Below, piece after piece: positions 1-5,244 of a DNA stretch of 9,090 nucleotides (positions are counted from its first letter, which is position 1; every line of letters starts with the position of its first letter). Origin of the DNA: Ignavibacteriaceae bacterium (GTDB taxonomy: Bacteria > Bacteroidota > Ignavibacteria > Ignavibacteriales > Ignavibacteriaceae); the NCBI GenBank assembly GCA_019912505.1, contig JAIOIM010000333.1:1-9090 (forward strand), given 5' to 3'. Made by a program: the position numbers and the translations under genes. The notes under the pieces are model-generated. The model searched no databases. It saw nothing but the letters and a program-made list of their open reading frames with translations, and was not told where the DNA came from.

Positions 1-2
1 CA

Positions 3-959
3 GTACGATTAGTAAAAATTATAGACAATAATCTTTTCCAAACATCAACCGGCACGCTCGTTAGGCTGGCGGGGGTTGATGCGCCTTCATTAAACCATCC
101 CGTAACCGCCCTAAGTGATATAGCCGGGCAAGCCGTTAAATATTCAAATTCTGTTTTACTAAAAAGAGAACTTTCCTGCATCACACTTGATGTTCATGAT
201 AATATCACCGATGTAGTACTCTACAAAAAATACCCGCTCGATTCTGCAAATTATAATTCCCTCTTTTTAGCAAAAGGATACGGCAAGGTTTCGCGCCGCG
301 ATACTTCTTTAGCGCTTGGTAAATTTATAGAAGAGGAAAATTTTGCCCGCCAGTTTAAGAAAGGTATCTGGGCGCTCGACCCAGCATTACTTGCCGGTGA
401 ATTTAAAAGAGAATACACCGATGACGAAATTATCGAATTTAGAGAGCATACAACTGACGCAAGAATTTTGTTTCTCGAAGACCCGGATGCTCTTGATATT
501 GTGTCAGAAATTATATTGGGTGCAGGTCTCGGAACAGTAACCGGTTTGCCTGCCGCGTTTGTACTTACCGGGTTATCTGGCGCAGAAGGTTGGGGCGCTC
601 TGGGAATAGCGGTGATAGGCTGGTATTGCGGTTATATAGCCGGCAGTGCTTTAGGTGTTTACCTTCCCGCAAAAAAATTTAATCCCGAAGCAACTTATCT
701 TCAAACTCTCTCATACGGTGCTTTGGGCGCGCTAGGCGGTATTGGTATAATTGCCGCACTTCCAAAAAACAGCACTGATTTTGGAAGTTATGCTATTCCT
801 TTACTTTTAGCCGCCCCATTAGCCGCGGAAATAATTTATGTAAACAATATTGATTATGCCGGAATAGAAGCAGCTCGGTCGAGCAAAATTTTATCGCACA
901 AAGATTTTTATAGCAGAACCATTGTTTTCAAACAGAGCATTTTTCGAATAAACTTTTAA
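3..959 (+). CDS. Staphylococcal-nuclease-like domain fused to a glycine-rich hydrophobic region (5' truncated)
   Basis: This frame is open from the window edge to TAA at 957-959, giving 318 residues; the true start lies upstream. Fragment residues 4-123 read as a thermonuclease (SNase/OB-fold) domain: IIDNN at 6-10, VRLAGVDAP at 20-28, then a late segment with LFLAKGYGKV (87-96) and FARQFKKGIW (114-123), which matches the family's 'Ll..Gya.v ... Ar..k.GlW' pattern. Against S. aureus nuclease, Arg35 and Asp40 are kept, but Asp21 is Asn, Glu43 is Ser (residue 29), and the Arg87 region (HDNITD, 65-70) has no Arg. Nuclease activity is therefore unlikely. Residues about 171-280 form four Gly/Ala-rich hydrophobic stretches, followed by a polar tail that ends in RINF. 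An internal TTG at 468 is a less likely start because the upstream frame is clearly coding. The family call is fairly firm; the function is unknown. Confidence 0.7.
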   Translation, partial: VRLVKIIDNNLFQTSTGTLVRLAGVDAPSLNHPVTALSDIAGQAVKYSNSVLLKRELSCITLDVHDNITDVVLYKKYPLDSANYNSLFLAKGYGKVSRRDTSLALGKFIEEENFARQFKKGIWALDPALLAGEFKREYTDDEIIEFREHTTDARILFLEDPDALDIVSEIILGAGLGTVTGLPAAFVLTGLSGAEGWGALGIAVIGWYCGYIAGSALGVYLPAKKFNPEATYLQTLSYGALGALGGIGIIAALPKNSTDFGSYAIPLLLAAPLAAEIIYVNNIDYAGIEAARSSKILSHKDFYSRTIVFKQSIFRINF

Positions 960-1008
960 GCGGCAAAAACCATTAGTAAAAATATTTATGCAGATTCACG
1001 CCGCTTAA
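956..1008. terminator. Candidate bidirectional terminator between convergent genes
   Basis: TTAAGCGGC at 956-964 and GCCGCTTAA at 1000-1008 form a perfect 9-bp inverted repeat with a 35-base loop. The left arm contains most of the stop codon of the upstream gene. The right arm lies in the last codons of the minus-strand methyltransferase gene. Its position across convergent gene ends suits a terminator shared by both strands. The loop is long and neither side has a strong T run, so the role is inferred. Confidence 0.4.
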
Positions 1009-1750
1009 TTTCGGAAAGAATAACCGCTGATGAGTTTGCTACGTTAAGAGACTCCGTTTTGCCGAATTTGGGGATGTGAATAAGTTTATCGGAAGCATTC
1101 AGCAGTTCCATCGAGGGTCCGTTGGCTTCATTGGCAAATACAATTACTAACTTTTCGGGGAGTGTAAGTTTGTATATGTTTTCCCCCGTAAGGTGCGCGG
1201 TTAAAATGCTGTATCCTTCGCCGGTAAGTTTGCTTATATCATCAATAAAATTTTGCGATCGTTTTATTGAAAGATGGAATACCGAACCCATACTCGCGCG
1301 TAATGTTTTGGGATTAAAAATATCTGCACAAGTTTCACTTAAAATAACCGATGTAACCCCGAACCAGCCGCAGTTGCGTAAAATAGCCCCCACGTTTCCG
1401 GGGTCGGACACATCCTCTAAGGCGAGAATTATTTCGCCGGCAATAAACACCTCCTCTTTATCCATCGCAAATACAGCGGCAATTCCCTGCGGGTTTATAG
1501 TGTCGCTAATTTTTTCAAACTCATAATTTTTTACGGTTTCTACGCGTATCTGTTTTTTTTGCAATGAGTATATAAACTCATCTTCCCTTTCGGCAAATGC
1601 ATTTGTGGAAATTATAATATCGCACCGATATTTGCTGTTTAATGCTTCATCCACAAGCTTATATCCCTCAACCAAAAACTTCTTTTCCACTTCGCGGTTT
1701 TTTTTCTTCAGCAGAGATGAATAATATTTCAATTCATTTTTCGTCAACAT
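986..1750 (-). CDS. TrmH/SpoU-family RNA 2'-O-methyltransferase
   Basis: This 254-residue protein is a complete SPOUT-class RNA ribose methyltransferase, predicted to transfer a methyl group from S-adenosylmethionine to a 2'-OH in tRNA or 23S rRNA. The N-terminal substrate-binding part has KFLVEGYKLVDEAL at 24-37. The catalytic domain carries motif 1 (DPGNVGAILRNCG, 116-128, with the family's Asn119 and Arg125), motif 2 (FANEANG, 205-211) and motif 3 (IPKFGKTESLNVANSSA, 226-242), which build the SAM-binding trefoil knot. Length is normal for the YsgA/RlmB-like group; the exact target nucleotide cannot be read from the sequence. The ATG at 1748-1750 overlaps the stop of the preceding DUF971 gene by one base (TAATG), so translation is probably coupled. 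The gene ends 26 bases from the convergent SNase-like gene. Confidence 0.9.
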   Translation of the reverse strand: MLTKNELKYYSSLLKKKNREVEKKFLVEGYKLVDEALNSKYRCDIIISTNAFAEREDEFIYSLQKKQIRVETVKNYEFEKISDTINPQGIAAVFAMDKEEVFIAGEIILALEDVSDPGNVGAILRNCGWFGVTSVILSETCADIFNPKTLRASMGSVFHLSIKRSQNFIDDISKLTGEGYSILTAHLTGENIYKLTLPEKLVIVFANEANGPSMELLNASDKLIHIPKFGKTESLNVANSSAVILSEIKRRESA

Positions 1751-2094
1751 TATAATAGCTTTTCGTAATTGTGTGTAGTTCCTTTGTCCTCATCGGCGGC
1801 AAGGGTTTGTAAATACTCCCACGAATATATACCGGTATTGTGTCCGTCTTTCCATGTTATCTGTATTGCGTATCCCCCAACCTGTTCTATATTTTTTATA
1901 AGGTATGAGTTTTCGTTTATGTTTTTAACCGCCGGGCGGTAAGTTTTTAAAAGGACGGTTTCGCCTTTACAAGTAGCGCATGGACATTCATCACGCAAAT
2001 ATTTTAGCGCAATTTGGTTTTCGGTATCGTTATTCCACTTTATATTTAGTTTGCTTTTGTCTACAATTTTTATCTGTTTAGGTTTCATTATCAT
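1750..2094 (-). CDS. DUF971 (gamma-butyrobetaine hydroxylase N-terminal-like) zinc-site protein
   Basis: This 114-residue protein is a stand-alone DUF971 domain. Diagnostic segments are YLRDECPCATCKGE (32-45) and WKDGHNTGIYSWEYL (81-95). Cys37, Cys39, Cys42 and His85 match in spacing the zinc-binding Cys38/Cys40/Cys43/His82 set of human gamma-butyrobetaine hydroxylase, so a structural zinc is likely. There is no oxygenase domain, so it is not a hydroxylase. In other organisms the domain occurs alone or fused to Mrp/ApbC-type iron-sulfur carriers, which hints at metal or Fe-S handling, but its role is not settled. Two in-frame ATGs lie at the start (2094 and 2088); neither has a Shine-Dalgarno sequence. 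It is first in a two-gene minus-strand operon with the downstream methyltransferase. Confidence 0.87.
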   Translation of the reverse strand: MIMKPKQIKIVDKSKLNIKWNNDTENQIALKYLRDECPCATCKGETVLLKTYRPAVKNINENSYLIKNIEQVGGYAIQITWKDGHNTGIYSWEYLQTLAADEDKGTTHNYEKLL

Positions 2095-2111
2095 CTTAAA
2101 TTATAAATAAT
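2095..2111. promoter_or_regulatory. 17-base divergent spacer with back-to-back -10-like boxes
   Basis: Only 17 bases separate the start codons of the minus-strand DUF971 gene and the plus-strand glycosyltransferase. The spacer is pure AT except for its first base. On the minus strand it reads TATAAT (2105 to 2100), about six bases before the ATG. On the plus strand it reads TATAAA (2102-2107), about four bases before the ATG. If used, both transcripts would start at or next to their ATG and be leaderless. No convincing -35 element is visible for either, so promoter activity is inferred. Confidence 0.35.
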
Positions 2112-3281
2112 ATGGTTTCAATTTTAATTAAAATATTACTCGGTATCAATTTAATATACACTGCATCTATAGTTGTGTTATTTACTTTTGGCGCATTTGC
2201 AAAGTACCGGAGGTTTATGAGCAATAAATCCGGCTCAATAGAAAAACAAATCACCACAATTGTACCGCTAAAAAACGGCAACGGGCAGATACTGCATAAC
2301 ATAAAAAACTTGATCAACTCACAGCCTTTTGAAAGCTCAAAGGTTTATGTTTCAATTGAAGATAGTAATGAACCTCTTTACAGCGCATTAAAACTTATTG
2401 AGGATGTTGAAAATAATTTTGGAGTATTTATAGCCGGTAAGCCGAAAGGAGTAAACGGTAAAGCAAGCAATATGCTTGCGGCATATAATATTACCGATTC
2501 GGAGTTTGTTGTTTTTATGGACGCGGACGTGCTTGTGAAGAAAGCAAACTACCACGATTTGTTAAACAGTTTTGAAGATGAACGCTGCGGCGCTGTTTTT
2601 TCAGCTGCGTTTTATCACCAAGCAAATACTATTGGAGGCAGGATGATAAGAGCGGTAACAAATTATTTTTTCGGCGAGGCGGTGCTTTTATTTGAGCGTG
2701 TGATAAAAATGAATTACTGTGCGGGCGCTTTTATGGGGTTCCGCAAATCGGCGCTCGATAAAGCAGGCGGACTAAATGCTGTGTTAAATTATATAAGCGA
2801 TGACGCAACGCTCGGAAATAATATTTATAACGTCGGCTATAAAATAAAAATATTAAACACTCCTGTTTTTATGCCCGAAGAAAAACTAAAACTTAAAGAG
2901 GGAGTAAATCATCTTATAAAGTGGATGGTAATTGTAAAACAAACAATGGGGGGAAATTATTTTTTTGTCCCCGCAACCTTTTATACCGGTAATGTTATTT
3001 TATTGTTGGCATTAAGCATCGTAACCGGTGAGCTTATTATTTTCTCCCTTTTATTGGTTATTTTTGCAACTGCTTTTAGGATTTTTACTGCCGCACTTCA
3101 GGATAAAATGTTATTCGGAGAGTTTGCAGGTTTTTTTGATTACGCTTTTACCATCGTTGCCGGTTATTTTCAGCCATTAATTTGGTTAGCCGGATTTTTC
3201 TTTAAAACATTATCCTGGTCGGGCAGAAAATATAAAATTGGAAAACGAGGAAAAATTCTCTTTATAGAAGAAGAGAAATAA
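2112..3281 (+). CDS. Membrane glycosyltransferase, GT2/GT21 (ceramide glucosyltransferase / HpnI-like)
   Basis: This 389-residue protein is a processive-type GT-A glycosyltransferase anchored in the inner membrane. An N-terminal hydrophobic helix (about 4-28) precedes the cytosolic catalytic domain. Visible motifs are IVPLKNG (50-56), SIEDSNEP (81-88), the metal-binding DADV (137-140), an acceptor-site region GAFMGFRKSALDKAGG (205-220) and the catalytic acid segment DDATLG (230-235). The usual (Q/R)xxRW is HLIKW (267-271). Hydrophobic segments at about 292-328 and 345-366 lead to a basic tail, WSGRKYKIGKRGK (369-381), like that of HpnI and ceramide glucosyltransferases. It probably transfers a sugar to a lipid acceptor; donor and acceptor are unknown and no hopanoid genes are present. 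It starts 17 bases from the divergent DUF971 gene and lies 10 bases ahead of the CNNM gene, so those two plus-strand genes are likely co-transcribed. Confidence 0.83.
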   Translation: MVSILIKILLGINLIYTASIVVLFTFGAFAKYRRFMSNKSGSIEKQITTIVPLKNGNGQILHNIKNLINSQPFESSKVYVSIEDSNEPLYSALKLIEDVENNFGVFIAGKPKGVNGKASNMLAAYNITDSEFVVFMDADVLVKKANYHDLLNSFEDERCGAVFSAAFYHQANTIGGRMIRAVTNYFFGEAVLLFERVIKMNYCAGAFMGFRKSALDKAGGLNAVLNYISDDATLGNNIYNVGYKIKILNTPVFMPEEKLKLKEGVNHLIKWMVIVKQTMGGNYFFVPATFYTGNVILLLALSIVTGELIIFSLLLVIFATAFRIFTAALQDKMLFGEFAGFFDYAFTIVAGYFQPLIWLAGFFFKTLSWSGRKYKIGKRGKILFIEEEK

Positions 3282-3291
3282 ATATTACATT

Positions 3292-4620
3292 ATGGATTTA
3301 TTACTAACAGAAATTATTATTTTTATTTTACTAATGGCTTTTGCCGGATTTTTCTCCGCCGCAGAGGTTGCTATTGCCTCATTCGGCTCAAACAAAATTG
3401 ATGAAATGGAAGAACGCGGGGATAAACTTGCTCCGGTCTTTTTAAAAATTCAGAAGGACGCAGATTCATTTTTCGGCACCATTCATATTGCCACAATCAT
3501 GTTGTTAATTACAATGGCAATGGTACTGGCAAAAATATTTCTTCAACTGCTGCCGCCCCTATTAATAAACTCTGGCGTTAGTTTGCTTCCTTATTACTCC
3601 AATGCAATTGCGGTTGGCGCCTCAATTGTGGTTGACACTTTTTTTGCTTTAGTATTTTGTATTCTTATCCCCCGATCGCTGGGCTTCAAGTATGCCGAAA
3701 GCATCGGTAGATTTTCGGTTAGGGGTCTGTTGCTGCTTACCAAGGTTATGCGCGTTCCCACAAAAATAATTACATCGGTTTCAAATTTATTTTTAAAGCC
3801 GTTAAAAGAGGAGACTAATTTTCTCCGTACCAGGTTTTCAGAAGATGAAATAAAAAACATTATTTCCGAGGGCGTTAAGTCGGGTGCGCTTGATGAAACA
3901 GAGCAGGAGATAATTGAAAATATTTTTGAGTTTAATGACCTCCGTGCAAATGAAGTTATGATTCCCCGAACCGATATGGTTTCTCTTGAACTTGTCGGGG
4001 ATATTTCACTTATTACAGAAGAAGTTATACGAACCGGGCACTCGCTTATACCGGTTTACGAAGATTCCATTGACAATATTGTGGGAGTTCTGCACACAAA
4101 AGATTTTATGAAATCACTTATTGATGGCAGACCGGTTATTTTAAAAAACTTGATTCGTCCGGCTTATTTTATCCCAGAAAAAAAATTAATAAGCGAGATT
4201 CTTAAAGAGATGCAAAAACGGGGCGAGAGGTTAGCTATAGTTACGGATGAATACGGCGGAACCGAAGGTGTTATTACGGTGGAAGATATTCTTGAAGAAA
4301 TTGTGGGTGTATTAACCGACAAGACGAAAGAAGAAGTAAAGGAGTACAGCATTCTGCCGGACGGAAGTTATTACGTTCTCGGCTCGATGGATATTGATGA
4401 TTTTAACGAAACGTTTAATATAGAACTCCCCGCTTCCGATGAATATAATACTGTTGCGGGGTTTATAGCCGAGCAAACAGGTAAAATTCTAAACGCCAGC
4501 GAAAATTTTCAATACGGAAATTTAGTTTTTGAACTGATAAAAAAAATAAGACAAAAAATGGTTCAGTTTAAAGTATACCCGATAGATGGGGATTTTAAGG
4601 AAACCGACAAAGAAAAATAA
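3292..4620 (+). CDS. CNNM/CorC (HlyC/TlyC-type) membrane protein with CBS pair
   Basis: This 442-residue protein has the standard three-part CNNM/CorC layout. A DUF21 membrane domain (about 5-165) begins with GFFSAAEVAI (19-28). A CBS-domain pair follows: EVMIPRTDMVSL (221-232) opens the first, and DEYGGTEGVITVEDILEEIVG (319-339) is the hallmark of the second. A CorC/HlyC transporter-associated domain (about 352-430) includes YNTVAGFI (385-392). Characterised relatives are Mg2+ exporters gated by nucleotide binding to the CBS pair; older names call them hemolysins. Oddly, the conserved GE of the membrane-domain motif GE-x-x-PK is Cys-Ile here (FCILIPRSL, 122-130), so ion transport may be altered or lost. 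The gene starts 10 bases after the glycosyltransferase, without a Shine-Dalgarno sequence, and is the last protein gene before the tRNA. Confidence 0.9.
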   Translation: MDLLLTEIIIFILLMAFAGFFSAAEVAIASFGSNKIDEMEERGDKLAPVFLKIQKDADSFFGTIHIATIMLLITMAMVLAKIFLQLLPPLLINSGVSLLPYYSNAIAVGASIVVDTFFALVFCILIPRSLGFKYAESIGRFSVRGLLLLTKVMRVPTKIITSVSNLFLKPLKEETNFLRTRFSEDEIKNIISEGVKSGALDETEQEIIENIFEFNDLRANEVMIPRTDMVSLELVGDISLITEEVIRTGHSLIPVYEDSIDNIVGVLHTKDFMKSLIDGRPVILKNLIRPAYFIPEKKLISEILKEMQKRGERLAIVTDEYGGTEGVITVEDILEEIVGVLTDKTKEEVKEYSILPDGSYYVLGSMDIDDFNETFNIELPASDEYNTVAGFIAEQTGKILNASENFQYGNLVFELIKKIRQKMVQFKVYPIDGDFKETDKEK

Positions 4621-4640
4621 ACAAAAACTATTACGACGCC

Positions 4641-4669
4641 TTGCACAGAGAAAAAAAAAGCATTAAGTT
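4641..4669 (+). promoter_or_regulatory. Candidate sigma-70-type promoter of the tRNA-Thr gene
   Basis: TTGCAC at 4641-4646 resembles a -35 element. After a 17-base spacer that includes a run of nine A's, TAAGTT at 4664-4669 sits where a -10 element would be. Transcription would start near 4676, about a dozen bases before the mature tRNA 5' end at 4689. Spacing is ideal but the -10 match is only fair. Confidence 0.35.
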
Positions 4670-4688
4670 TGGACACTAAATTTTGAGT

Positions 4689-4761
4689 GCTGGCGTAGCT
4701 CAGCTGGTAGAGCAGCTGATTTGTAATCAGCCGGTCGGCGGTTCGATTCCGTTCGCCAGCT
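4689..4761 (+). tRNA. tRNA-Thr (anticodon UGU)
   Basis: A 73-base cloverleaf can be drawn in full. The acceptor stem GCTGGCG/CGCCAGC is perfect over 7 bp. The D arm is GCTC/GAGC with loop AGCTGGTA. The anticodon stem GCTGA/TCAGC encloses TTTGTAA, placing TGT at 34-36, which reads ACA and related Thr codons. A 5-base variable loop CGGTC follows, then a T arm GGCGG/CCGTT (two G-U pairs) with loop TTCGATT. The discriminator is T4761. The 3' CCA is not encoded, so a CCA-adding enzyme is needed. It stands alone between a protein gene and its own terminator. Confidence 0.97.
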
Positions 4762-4766
4762 CAAAC

Positions 4767-4799
4767 AAAGCCCGATTCTGAAAAGAACTCGGGCTTTTT
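4767..4799 (+). terminator. Intrinsic terminator downstream of tRNA-Thr
   Basis: AAAGCCCGA (4767-4775) pairs perfectly with TCGGGCTTT (4789-4797). Above it TTCT (4776-4779) pairs with AGAA (4784-4787), with one bulged C, and a GAAA tetraloop (4780-4783) caps the hairpin. The descending arm runs straight into TTTTT (4795-4799). It begins only five bases after the tRNA discriminator, so it ends the tRNA transcript. Confidence 0.88.
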
Positions 4800-4807
4800 C
4801 ATTTTTA

Positions 4808-4854
4808 AAAACCCAGGTTGATTTCTTCTTCTAAGAGAAAGAATGTCTGGTTTT
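4808..4854. other. Long imperfect hairpin, possible RNA element or second terminator
   Basis: AAAACC(C)AG at 4808-4816 pairs with CTGGTTTT at 4847-4854 with one bulged C. Further in, TTCTT (4823-4827) pairs with AAGAA (4839-4843), and after one C-A mismatch TTC (4829-4831) pairs with GAG (4835-4837), closed by a TAA loop. A T7 run follows at 4863-4869, too far away for a textbook terminator. The hairpin lies just after the tRNA terminator. It could be a back-up terminator, a structured untranslated region, or chance in AT-rich DNA. Confidence 0.3.
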
Positions 4855-5233
4855 GTACCTGCTTTTTTTAGGCTTAATTCCTATAAGGCAAGGAAAGCGA
4901 AATCGTAAACGCTAAGCGTAGATCAATCCCTTAAAAAAATTATTCCACATTCCACACGATTATTTTTGCTTCGGTTTTCTTATTTGTATCTTTAATTTTT
5001 TACAAAGGTTTGAGTTCTAATACTTGATGCCCCAATCTATATTGCGGGGTTGGATATTTTTTTACTTTACGATTGAAAAACTGCCCCTGCAGTAAAAATA
5101 GATTATTAGCAAAGAACTCATTAATAAATTATATTTTGATATAAAATTATGATAAAATAAAAATACGCGGTGCTTTATCGTTTCTATAACTTGCAAGGCG
5201 TATAAAAAACAATTCGATAATAAAAAAATGATC

Positions 5234-5238
5234 GAGGA
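5234..5238 (+). promoter_or_regulatory. Ribosome binding site of the phosphorylase gene
   Basis: GAGGA lies six bases before the ATG at 5245, good Shine-Dalgarno spacing and stronger than at most other genes in the window. It favours 5245 over the out-of-frame ATG at 5228, which opens only an 8-codon frame that ends at 5254 inside the phosphorylase gene. Confidence 0.7.
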
Positions 5239-5244
5239 AATTTT

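Larger units (their letters stand above)
4800..5244. other. 445-base intergenic region without a gene
   Basis: No reading frame here looks coding on either strand. The region is AT-rich with several small inverted repeats: an imperfect hairpin at 4808-4854 (listed separately); CCCCAAT (5030-5036) against ATT-GC-GGGG (5041-5049) with a two-base bulge; ACTGC (5080-5084) against GCAGT (5089-5093) with a CCCT loop; an 8-bp TTTTTACT/AGTAAAAA pair (5059-5066 with 5091-5098) that would compete with the previous one; and the palindrome CTTGCAAG (5190-5197). It probably contains the leader and promoter of the phosphorylase gene. TATAAA at 5201-5206 is a possible -10 box, but no clear -35 matches it. 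Confidence 0.5.

Noticed and set aside
343..540. Plus-strand 65-codon open frame
   Set aside because: It lies in another frame of the SNase-like gene, whose reading continues clearly through this stretch.
1122..1526. Plus-strand 134-codon open frame
   Set aside because: It is antisense to the TrmH-family methyltransferase, which has all three SPOUT motifs; the plus-strand translation resembles no family.
2096..2317. Minus-strand open frame over the divergent promoter
   Set aside because: It is the antisense of the glycosyltransferase N-terminus; its hydrophobic look mirrors the membrane helix codons.
3594..3860. Minus-strand open frame within the CNNM gene
   Set aside because: Antisense shadow of a well-supported gene, with no upstream signal of its own.
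4651..4659. Run of nine A's upstream of the tRNA as a phase-variable tract
   Set aside because: It lies in the spacer of a likely tRNA promoter; similar A runs are common in this AT-rich DNA and nothing suggests variation.
5136..5163. TTGATA followed 16 bases later by TAAAAA as a phosphorylase promoter
   Set aside because: The -10 match is poor and in such AT-rich sequence many equal pairs can be found.
5190..5197. Palindrome CTTGCAAG upstream of glgP as an operator
   Set aside because: An isolated 8-bp palindrome with no second copy in the spacer is too weak to call a binding site.
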